64,000 bases of DNA from Cordilura impudica (taxonomy: Eukaryota > Arthropoda > Insecta > Diptera > Scathophagidae), in the NCBI GenBank assembly GCA_963682025.1, contig OY821517.1, positions 27,641,482 through 27,705,481 of the forward strand, written 5' to 3'. Numbering within the stretch: position 1 is the stretch's first letter; each line of letters starts with the position of its first letter. The notes beneath the pieces are model-generated. The model had not been told where the DNA came from, did not search any database, and saw nothing but the letters and a program-made list of their open reading frames with translations. The position numbers and the translations under genes were made by a program. Shown here in pieces: positions 45,468 to 57,024 of this stretch.

Positions 45468-46899
45468 TAAATCCATTTTATTAGAAATTAAATTTATTTA
45501 AACGAGTTCTCATTCTCAGTGAACACGTGGTAAAAACACTTGCAAATTACTTTATTATGTGTTATTTGCTTATAGACAAAATACCAGCGAAAGTTGAGAA
45601 CTTTTACTTTTGCAAGGAATAAATTACCAAATTAAAGCAATTCGCAAAGACTTAAAGACATTTAATCGCAGACAATTTAAACAATTTTTCGAATTATATA
45701 TTTAACACATGAATATCAAGCTTTAATAAAGTTAATAAATTTTATTAAGAATATAATGATTTTAAAGAAATTCAATAAAATCTGTTAATCAGAATTAAAT
45801 CACTTAATATTCATTTACGGTTGTAAGTTATAAGAAACTCTGCTGGATCACTAACATTTAGGGCACTTGTAAATAAAACTTATACTTTTCGATAACAGTG
45901 TTCAATACACCTCAATTTCATACTCAACCCTCACTGCATTTATGAAAAAACCTTTTTAATTTGATTTTTTTTTTAATTTCTTAATACTGGGGTAGTTTAT
46001 TTCTATTTTTGTTCCTGTTTTTGGTTTCTGTGCCTTTAATTTCCATTACTTTGTTACATTTACGATCTCATTAGATCTTTTGTTTAAGTGTAATCAGCAT
46101 CAGTTAAGTTATTGCAAAATTTATATCGCACATTCATCATCACTGCTGCCGTCGTCGTCGTCGTCTGCATCAGGTTAATATGACTTTTTAAATTGGTATT
46201 TTTCTAACCACCATTATTTGGGTGAAAATTGCACACGTTATGGTCATTTGTGCAAAAAAGCTTGGATTTTTTTTGCCAACGGTTTCTCTTTTTGTTTAGG
46301 AGTTTAGTAAGAAGAGTGAGAATATAAAAGACACAAAAGGGTTAAAAGGACTTCAGGATATATTGTAAAATGATTTGAATTATATGAATTTTAATACTGA
46401 AATTTTCTATTAATATAAAATAATTTCTTAATTAATTTGATCTACATTTAAAAATTCAATAATGAACTTGATTGGAATTGTAAATATCTTATGCAGGAAT
46501 AAATTTTTAAAACGACACTTACCTTATTTGTTATTTTGTCTCTGAGGAACCAGACAATCAATCGGGAAACTGAAAAACAGTTCTAAAGTAGTTTTAAAGA
46601 AATTAAACAACTAGTTCTTAATAAGTTTATCAAAATATCTTCACTTCATGGATTTATTATAAAAGCTGATGAATATAAAATTAAATAAGGCCAGATGAAT
46701 TAAGAAAACTAATCCCTCCTTAATTCTTTGTACACTATTCTGTTGATATATAAATGAGACTCGCAAATGTTATAACGGAGAACTCATATGTCAGTTACTT
46801 AGATTACTTTCTACTATTTGAATATTAGGTAAAAAGTATGAGTAAGATACCCTCTTCCACATTAGTTTCCACAGAAGTGATAGTCTACCGCAGTGACTG
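45468..46899. other. Unassigned AT-rich sequence
   Basis: A GTCGTCGTCGTCGTC run near 46150 is the only simple repeat noted. No coding or element boundary supported. Confidence 0.4.
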
Positions 46900-47373
46900 C
46901 CAAAATTATATCCTTATCTCTTAGGTCCAACTATGTAGATATAGAGAATAAGCGTAAACCAAATTTGAGTGGCATCATTAATTTTTTTTTTGCTTTCGGA
47001 TGCTGTACACAAACCCAATTTCACCGAAATCTATATGATAATTAGGATATTATGATAATTTAAATCGATCTAATAGTGGTCATTTGTATGGGGCCTAGGT
47101 CTGAACATGAACTACTTTTCACCAATTTCAATAGCGTTCATCTTATAGCCGATAGGAGCTTCTAAATGCATTCAAATCTGCAACCTGTAGTTCGATTAAA
47201 CGGTTCACATGGACACACACAGACAGTTGGACGGACGGACGGATGGACATCGGTAAATCGACTCAGAAAGTGATTCTGAGTCGATCAAGATGGGTCTAGG
47301 TCAAATATTTTTGGTAATTACAAACATCAGCACAAAGTCATTAACCCTGACCCACATTATGATGTAGGGTATA
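46900..47373 (+). mobile_element. DINE-like family A copy 8, diverged
   Basis: The hairpin is missing. The body is recognisable from TCTCTTAGGTCCAACTATGT to GGACGGACGGACGGATGGAC (47230) and TGATGTAGGGTATAA. A large internal deletion follows TTTGCTTTCGGATGCTGTAC. Confidence 0.75.
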
Positions 47374-47527
47374 AAGACCTGAGTTACAAAAATATTATGT
47401 TATGGTTTGGGTTGTTAGAGTTGGAGAAGGTTCCATAAAATGTAAAGAATCGGGAAAAAGTTAGATAAGTAGGGGAACTTTTGGTCAGTAGGCAGTTTAA
47501 TATGGGAATAAGATTCAAATATGTACC

Positions 47528-48440
47528 TTCAAGTAAGAAAATCTTAGTGGATCTTATACGTCGTCTCTGCGATACCCTCCACCATGAGTTTCTGGAAAGT
47601 TTCCAAAGGTCCAAAATTGATCATATCTCCAAATACTGGATACAAATGAGGCTGGCTATAAAGAATAGGAATAAAACAAATTTAATCTTAAGGAGCACTA
47701 TTATAAAAATTGCTCCTACACTATTTGTTTTTGGACTGATGATCCCCTAGATATGGTAGACATACATAAATCAAAGCAAGTTGTGTATCTATAACATTAA
47801 TAGGCAAGACGATTTCTTGTGACCGATGGCTTATCCACAGTTTTCTCCCGATTTTTACCAAACGTATCTTATTTGAAAGGTATTTCTTTTTAGCTGTCCG
47901 CCAGACTTACAGATTTTTAAATTTTTACATTTTTTTTTGGAGTTATGCTCATTTAAAGTTGCTACTAACACATACATAAAATTATGCGTGTGTTTATTAA
48001 ATACGTTAATGTGTTTGCAAAAAAATGAGTTCGGTTTCTTCATACACAATAATAATAGTGTTGAATTGAAAAATTTTTTTCGACATAAACCAAAAAGTGT
48101 ATTGGCTAAAATTGATTAGCATACCGTTAGGGTAAATAATTTATTAAATGGAAAAAAAAATGTACTAGAATTTGCAATCGAATTTCGAGGGCTGGGATCT
48201 GCTAGTAATAATCAATATCTTAGTGTAATTAAAGTCAAATTCTTGCCGACATTTGTATAAGGGGTAGGTCAGAACATGCTTGGATTTGAGCAATTTTAAT
48301 AGCGATCATTGTTAAGCCCAGCAAAGTTTATAGATTAAATTTCATGCGAATATATTTCCATTAGCGAAATTTAGTTTGACTATGGGCTCAAGGGAACGCT
48401 GCTTAACCCACCCAAGAAATTGAAGGGCTAATTATTTATT
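47528..48440 (+). mobile_element. Degenerate family A copy 10 with nested Helitron H13
   Basis: Starts CAAGTAAGAAAATCTTAGTG with a decayed hairpin and GCGATACCCTCCACCATGAG. After the Helitron it has GGGGTAGGTCAGAACATGCT and GGGCTCAAGGGAACGCTGCT. Paralogous to 43556-44204; the left part extends further here. Confidence 0.7.
47788..48205 (+). mobile_element. Helitron-like element H13
   Basis: 418 bp: TCTATAACATTAATAGGCAA start after A, hairpin (ATCGAATTTCGAGG, one arm mutated), CTAG before T. Confidence 0.9.
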
Positions 48441-48504
48441 TTCCCTACGAAAATAAGCACAAATTCATTATACTTTCACCGCGAATTGCAATTAAAAAAG
48501 CATG

Positions 48505-49181
48505 AAAATTTAGGCGGTCTAGACCGACTATACGGTACCCTATACCATGAGTTTTGATAAAGGGTCTTGATCCGACTTTGCTGGATATAGGAAATAAGCA
48601 TTCACTAAATTTAAATGGCATTGCCATTAATTTGTGACCTGCAAATAGGAAAAAGTTGATATTGGATGCTATTTTTGTAAGGAAACTAGGTCAAAAATGG
48701 ACCGAACATGACTGTATTTAGTAAAGGGAGATCTAAGCAATATTTTTGTTTTTCAAGTGAACAAGGGAAAGCATCTTTATATGGAGGCTATGCCTAAAAA
48801 TGCTCCTGCAGGGATTATTTTTGAATTACAGATTAATGGATGTAATGAACACACATCAAGCGAATTTGACCGATATCTATGTGATGATCTGGATCTTAAG
48901 ATTAAGTTGCTTTGATAGGTGTTATTTGTAATGGGGTTAGGTTGCAACAAGCACCGATTTTCACCATTTTCAATAGCTACCGTCTGATATGAGCTTATAT
49001 ACGATTATTATTGAAATATATTCTTTTTTGCGACTTGTGGTTTGATTAAAAGTTTACATGGATACACAGACAGACAGACAAACAGACAGACAGATGGACT
49101 GATAAATAAATCGACTCAAAAAGAGTTCTGAGTCGATCGGTGTAGGTCAAATATATTTGGTGGCCTAACCACAGTATAAAA
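48505..49181 (+). mobile_element. DINE-like family A copy 9
   Basis: GGCGGTCTAGACCGACTATA hairpin (outer pair lost), GGTACCCTATACCATGAGTT, CAGACAGACAGACAAACAGA near 49071. The end is decayed (GCCTAACCACAGTATAAA). Confidence 0.8.
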
Positions 49182-49194
49182 TCCTTGGTACGTT

Positions 49195-49760
49195 TGTTTG
49201 TATCGAACGATCTCCGGAACTATATGAGCTACCGAGCTAAGATGTACAGTATAGGTTCAGATCGAGCTCTTCAAAGTACAGGCGGAATCCCTCTTGCTCG
49301 ATACCACATGACACCTCCCATACATTAGTTAAAAGTGCGCGTAGTTGAATCAAAAATGAGCGGTGTGGCATCTTCCATATAAGATTAAATATCTAGGGTA
49401 TTGTGAAAAGAATAGCCTTGAAAATATGTGTGAGTCCATAGATAATGGATTTAAGAAGTCATTTTAAAAATTGGCGGGATCGAATTAGTGGGTCATAAAA
49501 CTTTGTGTGAGTCTATATATTATGGATTAAAGTAGTCGTGTCGAAAATTTGTGGGATCGTATTAGTGGGCGTAATATCTCCCATACAAAGTAAGTATTCA
49601 TCATCAAAAATTTGGAATGATATTATACTGAGAACCTGAAGATTTGTACTACTTCGTAAGATATTGGGCGAGATCGGGCGTGCTATGATGATGAGAGACC
49701 AGAAATTTTGTGTGAGTCAATAGGTTATTAATGTGAGTAGTATAGTAAAAAATGGGCAGT
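49195..49760 (-). repeat. CACGCCC tandem element D, copy 3 (diverged)
   Basis: Inverted relatives of D units: GTGTGGCATCTTCCATATAA, GTGTGAGTCCATAGATAATG, GTGTGAGTCTATATATTATG, ATTAGTGGGCGTAATATCTC. Complements of CACGCCC and ACTCACATTAATAAC are recognisable but decayed. Confidence 0.55.
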
Positions 49761-51084
49761 ATCAGGGCCATAAATAACTGAATATATAATATGTAGAGTG
49801 CAAATGTTATTAAGGAGTGACATCGAAAAAATCTTAACATGCATAAAATGGAATAATAAGGAAACCATTAAACCTAGTTTTTGTTTTATTTAATTGCTTC
49901 AAGTTTAGAAAAATCCATATTTTTTAACTTATAGACCTTTTCCGGAAACCCTTCCTTTAGATATTTTATTTTGGCTTTGTTGTGCTCTTCAACTCCCCTT
50001 TCGCAAGATTCCAATATCTCTCCACTGGCCTATGATCCGGACAGTGTGGAGAATTTGCCTCCCTTGGTATAAAAACCTAGTTATTGTTATTGTAGCACTC
50101 AAGGGTAATTCCATGTAAAGGTCAACCTTAGCTTCAATTTTAAAATTTTAATTTAAATAATTTTTATTGTTACCATTTCAAAGAAAAGGGTATGCAAATA
50201 TGAGAATTAATTGTTAGATGTATATTTGAATATTTTTATAGCCCCTGTTTTTCCAGTAAGAAAGGTAAAGTGCAATTAAGTAATTTGGATAATTAATGCA
50301 GTGTCATGTCTGTCACATTATAATATAATTCTTTTTATTATAATTTATTTTAAAATTCATGTTTTTTAATATGCTTTATTAATAAACTAACTCTTAATAT
50401 TAACTACAAACATCCTCTAAAATGATGTCTGTGTATTGTCATGTCTGTGACGACTGCTTTTTGCCTCCAATTATTAATAATAATAATAATACTTTCTTAC
50501 TTTTTCTAATGGTAAATATGTTGGTCAGGTCCGTTTGCATAATTTTGTATATTTTTATGAACAATGAACAACTTTTACTGTGTAATATTGGATTAGAAAG
50601 ATCACTGAATGTCATGTCTGTCACTATGGAATTAGCCTCAAGGATTTTTTTCGCATAGCGACGGGATGCTTATGAGAGGAAGTAGTCTTGTTCGCAAGCA
50701 CTCTTTGATATAAGTTTCGGTATTTATAGAGCCCGTTTTAACAAATAACTTGGTTATATTGCCGTAACTGCTATTGTTTGCATATACCAGGAACTTTTTT
50801 AATAATTTCGCCTGGTTTTGCATATACGTTTCGGCGTTCATTTGAAACATGATTTCAATTTCCATGCCCCGCTGTTAGTCTCCTTTTGCAGCATTCGTAT
50901 GTGGAACTTTATGAACTTTGTGTATTTTCCAACCTGAATTGACTTCAACTTTTCTCACCAAATAGCCCGAGCACCGGGCTGCTTTTCTACCATATGTGTT
51001 GGTAGCTCCTTACAATATGCTTCCTATTTTCTTGGCATTAAAAATATCATGTGGAGCTTACTTTCTTCCCGAACCAGGACAAAC
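49761..51084. other. Unassigned AT-rich sequence
   Basis: TGTCATGTCTGTCAC or a near-identical form occurs three times (near 50303, 50437 and 50611). No other structure. Confidence 0.45.
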
Positions 51085-51170
51085 CAGATAAACGAAAAAA
51101 GAAATATTTTTTTAGTGATGCCAAAACAGTAGAAACTTTTAAACTTCTTTACCAGAGTTGATTAAAACAA
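51085..51170 (+). mobile_element. Family B interior fragment
   Basis: GTGATGCCAAAACAGTAGAA to CCAGAGTTGATTAAAAC matches 17921-17975. Confidence 0.6.
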
Positions 51171-51240
51171 TAATAATCTAACCCATAAAAAAACCAAGTT
51201 TTTATTAAGACTCTTCCTTTCCTTATGCATATGAGTTTTG

Positions 51241-51722
51241 AATCTCTCCGTGACTGTGCGCGACTTTGCGTGCCTATTTTAAAATTAATCTTTGGTCACA
51301 AAAAGTCTATGGACAAAGTTTTAGATCGATTGGATGAGGGCAAATAGGGTTTAAATCACTCCGTGACTGTGCGTGACTATGCTTGACTGTGCGTGACTAA
51401 GTCAAAGTTAATCTTTTTTCACAAGAAGTGTACGGACCAAGTTTCAGATCGACCGGATGAGGGGAAATGGGTTTTAAATCACTCCATGACTGTGCGTGAC
51501 TATGCTTGACTGTGCGTGACTAAGTCAAAGTTAATCTTTTTTCACAAGAAGTGTATGGACCAAGTTTCAGATCGACCGGATGAGGGGAAATGACATTTAG
51601 GTCACTCCGTGACTGTTCGTGACTAGACGTGACTACCCCAAACTTAATCTGTAGTCACAACAAGACTATTGGCCGAGTTTCAGAGCAATTGGATAAGGGT
51701 GAATGGGGTTGACCCATGACAG
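51241..51722 (+). repeat. 123-bp minisatellite, four units
   Basis: Units start near 51241, 51354, 51477 and 51600 with AATCACTCCGTGACTGTGCG. Each contains a GTGACT subrepeat, AAAGTTAATCTTTTTTCACA and AAGTTTCAGATCGACCGGAT. Units 2 and 3 are almost identical (one or two differences); units 1 and 4 are diverged edge units. The array ends at CCCATGACAGACAGACAGAT. Confidence 0.93.
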
Positions 51723-53990
51723 ACAGACAGATAGAGAGTATGAGTTGAAAGAAAGAGTTTAAAAATACAGTAGAATAGAAAAATATTTATAGATTCTCAC
51801 GTTTTCTTTCAATAATTATAAAACAGTGCCAAGAATAAAGTTTTATGAAGAGTTAAGAACCAGAATAATTGACGATTATTGTGCTGGTCGTTAGTAAAAG
51901 AATATTTGTGAGAAATGTTCTATGCATAAATCCATAATTTAATTTTGTGGCGCGGGCTCTATAAAACGAGTCAAAGATATGATAATTCAATAGCAAGAGA
52001 GTTTAAAAAGGCTCAAAATGCTACTTAAAGAGGTAATTAATACTCTGAAAGTATAAATATACTCGGCGAGCAATTGAGGCTGATGTCGGCTCTTATCGTC
52101 GAAATTTTTAAACTACCACAAAATTGGCCTATACCCACACAGGACCAAATGCTTTGGGGGTTTTTACAATACTAACCTAGCACAATCATTCGGTATAAGA
52201 ATCATCCACCCCCCAATACCGTGGCCATCATTTTATTCCACAATGTTATTGTTATTGTTTTGTCAACAGCATAAAAATTTATATTTTTAAGTTTTTTTTT
52301 TTTCTGAAGTTATATTAATATTTCTTCCTTGTTAAATAAATAAAACATACAAATGTTTAAATTAAAAAAGAGTTTTCGATTTTATGATAAAAGTTTTTGA
52401 TATTTTGTCAAAAATATATGTTGTTAAAAGTTTCCATCATATTGTCACTCTCAATATATTTCTTATTTTTTTATATGTATATTAATATGATTTAACTAAT
52501 TAATATAATAATTACGCTAATAATAATGTAGCAGGTATACTGCTAGTATAATATATAATTGCTTGTCTTCACACAGGAATATCGGCCAGTATAAGCCCAT
52601 TGGGTTCACGTGCAGATATGAGAATTTGAAATTTCAAATATGTTCACCCGACCTTCGTTGTTGTTAAACAAAATCCACTAAGAAAATTTATTCTGTTTTA
52701 AACAAAGTTAATACAGCAGTATTCCGCAAAGTAATTTTACAATATTTAATTGTCTAAAAAAGATTAAAAAATACCATAAATGCAAACAAAACTTAACATT
52801 CTAAATCCACCTTTATTATTAGACCAGCTACACTGAAAGAAAACTATATAAAAATTTAATGAAATTGTGGTGTTTTTAACGTCATATAAAAATCTTTTGA
52901 TAAAAGATTTTTTACTTTAAATGATAAAAAATTAAAACTAAACTTAATAAATAAACTCCACACTTGTTTATTACAGTGTACAGAAACGGAACTTCTAAAC
53001 AAAATGTAATTTAATCTTTTTTCCTTTAGAAAAAACGTCCATTTTTTTCTGTATACCACTTTTCATATCAACAGTTTTTATTGCATTTTTTTCATGTATG
53101 GCTATTTTTTACCACACCATATTTGTTGGCTGGACTTTGAATGAAATTCAATCTTTCCCAGCTATTATCCTGTTAGACAAAATAACAGAAACTAAAAAAT
53201 AGCCCCCACCAGTCAAGGTACTAAAAATGGAAAATGCAAAAAAAAGTAATGGCCAAAAATGCAACGTGTGCCAAATTGCTTTAGTGTGGTGTATATTTTT
53301 TTTTTTTTGATTTGTTCCTCATCTCATATGAATAAAAACTGGTATTTCAAGATCAAGCCTCAGACATGCCATCTGTCAGTATTGAAATTGCCATAGGATA
53401 TTCGCACTTTTATACAGGAGTTTTTTGGTTTTTGATAAGTATTTGAATGGAATAGAATAATAACGAATAGAGGCAAAGGGTTGGTTGGAATATCACTGCT
53501 ATTGCAGTGTCACTTTGAATGACAGATAAACAGATAGTTTTAGTTGCTAGACAGACAGAAAGGCTGTCATTTGATATGAATTAGAATTTTACTAACATTG
53601 AAAAGGAATCTGTTTAAATTTTTGAGGGAAATTTAAAACCAAGGTGATTTTTAATACAATTTATTTAGTTATTTTTTTTCTATATGGACAAGACTTATTA
53701 AATGAAGGACTTAATGCTGGTATTAGCGAAAATATGAGAAGTTTGACAATTACCCGATTTATTTTGGTTAAATATTTGTCTTAGAATTTATTTCCTTCTA
53801 TGTAGAAGAGTTTTGTTTTAAAGAAGTTTCTAGGAACTTAAAGAAACTTAAATTAATTTCTCGACATTAAAAATATAATAAATTTGATTCACGAAGGCGG
53901 CTCTATAAGTCCGTGACTTTTTGAACTTCATTTTGTAGTTAATTATAAATCAACACTGCTCCCGTCAAATTCCATCGGTTTATAGACTAC
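51723..53990. other. Unassigned AT-rich sequence
   Basis: No coding, terminal repeat or RNA gene supported. Confidence 0.4.
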
Positions 53991-54002
53991 TATCAAAATT
54001 TG

Positions 54003-54120
54003 TGCAAGCCATGCCTGAATTCCATGAATTGGAATACAAATTGCTACCTCATCCGCCATAATCTCCGGACTTACCCAAGTAACTATTGTTATTTCCAAAC
54101 CCAAAGAAATTTTTCTGCAA
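54003..54120 (+). pseudogene. Mariner (DD34D) transposase fragment, duplicated copy
   Basis: PEFHELEYKLLPHPP, stop, SPDLP and a KKFFC-like block correspond to the third-Asp region of a DD34D mariner. It runs into retrotransposon copy C with the same junction (TTTTTCTGCAAGTAATGTGA, TTCACAATATTGG) that is seen at 55545, showing duplication of a pre-existing chimera. Confidence 0.8.
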
Positions 54121-55035
54121 GTAATGTGATTCACAATATTGGCGAAAGCAAAGAGGTTGCTCTAGATATTTCCAAGGCGTTCGATCACGTGTGGCACGGT
54201 GCATTAATAACATAGCTTATATCATTTGGAATCGTCATTGACTTCTCTCGATTTATATCGAGTTTTCTCAGAGACCGCGCACACGTGTTGTTATTGATGG
54301 GGTCTCATCCAACGAGCTTCATCTTAATTAAGGGGTACTCCAAGGTTCTGTTCCTTCTTCTTCTGTTATCCTTACTTTTCCTAATATCCTTCTTAGTCAA
54401 ACATTGAGGGATTCTACTCTTTTGCAGATGACAGCAATATCTGTCATTAATTTTCCTTTTTGAGGTTGGGGCAAAAGGCTGACAATGAATTACTTATTCA
54501 GTGAAGGCCTGTTAATAATCTATCTGTGAGGTAACCGCGGAAGACCCTATGCTATTTGTTGAGTTATAAGGGCTTGTACTCACAATGCAATCTACATATA
54601 TGGGCGGCATAGGGATTGAGGAATCGGATACTCTTAATGCGAAGTCAATGCAATGACTGTCGGAATATGTATGTTTTTCAAGTATCAAAAGAAGCATTAA
54701 AGTATTATGGTTTTCTAAAACGTTGCAATAATTATTTCACTCTTTCTGATCTCCCTAAAACATATTCTACCTTCTACATCCGACTGAAAATGGAATACGA
54801 CAGATTCAAAGTCTATTTTGGAGCTACTGAACCAGAAGGCGTTGAGGCTCATCAATGACAGTAGGGTATCCAACTCTTTTCTATAAATACTACCATGGGA
54901 AATGTTCTGCTGAGATTAGTAAACCCATTCAAAGTGCCCGCGTTTCTGTTCGTTCTACCGCTTGTTGTCTATTGTGCAGTTGACCTCACAATGCATTGCA
55001 GAAAAAATTCGTTTATGAGTTGAACTATGGGAAAA
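54121..55035 (+). pseudogene. Non-LTR RT relic, copy C (3'-truncated)
   Basis: DISKAFDHVWHGALIT at 54165-54212, FSRFISSFLRDR, a degraded GVPQGS block, SFADDSNICH near 54418, then SKEALKYYGFLKRCNNYFTL at 54687 onward. It stops in the C-terminal domain near 55035, without the 3' end seen in copy A. Multiple stops. Confidence 0.85.
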
Positions 55036-55044
55036 AGTTAAAAA

Positions 55045-55545
55045 TGGAAAATGGAAAAAAGTTAACTTCAAGAGCTCATTTTTTTGAGGAAAGGACCCAT
55101 CACTCCAACCAAGGAAAAGCTTAGTAAAAAATGGGTTACTGATTTTCGTTATGGTCTCACAAAAACTGGTGACGCCGAACTTTCTGGACGGTCACTTAAG
55201 GTCAATATAACGAAAAATATTCACGATATGATGTTGGCCGATAGAAGAATGGAAGTACGGTGTTGAAGTTGGCCAACAAGCTGATAAGACAGTTTTTTTT
55301 TTTGGGATGTAAGCGACATAATCCACATTGAGTACCTTCGAATGGTAAAAAAATAATAACCGGTGAATATTAGTCAACTTAACTGGAAAGATGAAACGAT
55401 GATTTAAAATTTAACGACCGCATTAGGCCAAGAAAAAAGTGATTTTTTTTTATCAAGGCAATGCATGGGTTCGACACGCCAAAATTCAATGAACTGGAAG
55501 AAAAATTGCTACCTCATCTGCCATAATCTCCGAAAGAAAGTTTTC
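55045..55545 (+). pseudogene. Mariner (DD34D) transposase relic, N-terminal and core pieces
   Basis: LRKGPITPTKEKLSKKWV, then RSLKVNITKNIHDMMLADRR (TxxxIxKIHxMVLxDRR in the family) from the DNA-binding region. After an internal deletion of roughly 100 codons, decayed FFWDxRG, TITGEYY-like and RPHxAKKKVxFxQxNA blocks follow (55300-55470). An LPH-containing piece precedes the retrotransposon junction. The C-terminus continues at 56625. Confidence 0.8.
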
Positions 55546-56620
55546 TGCAAGTAAAGTGGTTCACAATTTTGGTGAAAGTAAAGAATTTGCTCTAGATATT
55601 TCCAAGGCGTTCGATCACGTGTGGCACGGTGCATTAATAATATAGCTTATTGCATTTGGAATCGGCATTGACTTCTCTCGATTTATATTCGGTTTTCTCA
55701 GAGACCGCGCAGACGTGTTGTTATTGATGGAGTCTCATCCAACGAGTTTCATCTTAATTACGGGGTACTCCAAGGTTCTGTTCCTTCTTCTTCTCTTATC
55801 CTTACCTTTCTTAATATCCTTCTTAGTGAAACATTGATAGGATTCTACCCTTTTGCAGATGACAGCAATATCTGTCATTAATTTTTCTTTTTGAGGTTGG
55901 GGCAGAAGGCTGACAATGAATGACTTATTCAGTGAAGACCTGTTAACAATCTCTTAGTAAGGTAAAGTAAATAGGGTTGATTTTAATGCGTAGAAGACTC
56001 AATGTTGTTTGTTGACCCGGATTGTTGGGCATGGATTCAACAATGTCATCTGTGTATATGGGTGATACAGGTATTGAGGTATCGGATGTTCTTGATGTTC
56101 TGTTCAATGAGTCAGAAGAAGTAATAAAGTATCGTGGTTTCCTAAAACAGTGCAATAATTACTTCACTCCTTCTGCTCTCCCTAAAACTTATTCCACCTA
56201 CATTCGACCTTAAATGGAATACGACAGATTCAAAGTCTATTTTTGAGCTACTGGACCAGAAGGTATTGAGGCTCATAAATGACAGTGGGGTATCCAACTC
56301 TGTTGACCCACTCGAACATCGTCGTAATGTGTGTTCTGAACTACCATGGGAAATATTCTGCTGAGATTAGTGAATCCATTCCAATTGCCCGAGTTTGTAG
56401 TCTATTGTGCAGTTGACCGCACAACGCATTACAGAGGAAATTCGTTTATCAGTCGAACTAGCCGTATGTGGAATAAACTCCCGGCACAGGTTTTTCCTGA
56501 CAGTTACAATCTAATAAAATTTAAGTCAAGTATCCCCAAGCACTACTCCCTTTTTCCTTCTTCCCATATCTTATTTTCCTGTGATCAACACAATGGACTG
56601 CATTTTTTGGTTTGTAATGA
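55546..56620 (+). pseudogene. Non-LTR RT relic, copy D
   Basis: Tandem paralogue of copy C at a 1430-bp offset: DISKAFDHVWHGALI at 55595, FADDSNICH near 55853, KYRGFLKQCNNYFTPSALPK near 56130, CAVDRTTHYRGNSFISRTSR and MWNKLPAQVFPDSYNLIKFK at 56406-56525. The 3' end reaches GATCAACACAATGGACTGCA. Contains frameshifts and a TGA in TTTTGAGCT. Confidence 0.87.
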
Positions 56621-56624
56621 AAAA

Positions 56625-56750
56625 AATGGCCGATCAAGTAAACCATATTTTGAAGAATCCCATTATTTGGAAGGGATAAAAAGATTTGAGAGAGATTGGA
56701 CAAACGGCATTAAGCTAGACGAAGGGTATGTTAAGAAAACATTATTTTTT
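56625..56750 (+). pseudogene. Mariner (DD34D) transposase C-terminal fragment
   Basis: SNEKNGRSSKPYFEESHYLE then GIKRFERDWTNGIKLDEGYV is the characteristic mariner C-terminus (YFEExxKxYYxxGIxKLExRWxxCIxLxGDYVE). It continues the transposase interrupted by copy D. Confidence 0.85.
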
Positions 56751-57024
56751 TTTTGATAAAATAGTATCTAGTTTTAATAGTCACGGATTTATTGATCTGC
56801 TCATGTCATTTGTGAATTTTTTAAAAGCAGAAGCTTGTAAAAAAGAGCATTTCCTAAATGTTGGTATAAACTGCATAAAAAAATTGTTTAAATTTCTTTT
56901 ATATCTTTTTTCCTTTGAATAATAAAATTATTTTGTTTATCATTTTGTCAAAAAAGTAATAGATTTTTTAGTAAAAACTTCGCAGTGTAACGTTAGGAAG
57001 CTTTTAAGATGTGCACCCGGTTTA
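56751..57024. other. Unassigned AT-rich sequence
   Basis: Probably mariner 3' flank; no terminal inverted repeat identified. Confidence 0.35.

Noticed and set aside
50303..50625. Three occurrences of TGTCATGTCTGTCAC as operator-like sites
   Set aside because: Irregular spacing and no nearby gene; possibly decayed repeat units, but not enough to call.
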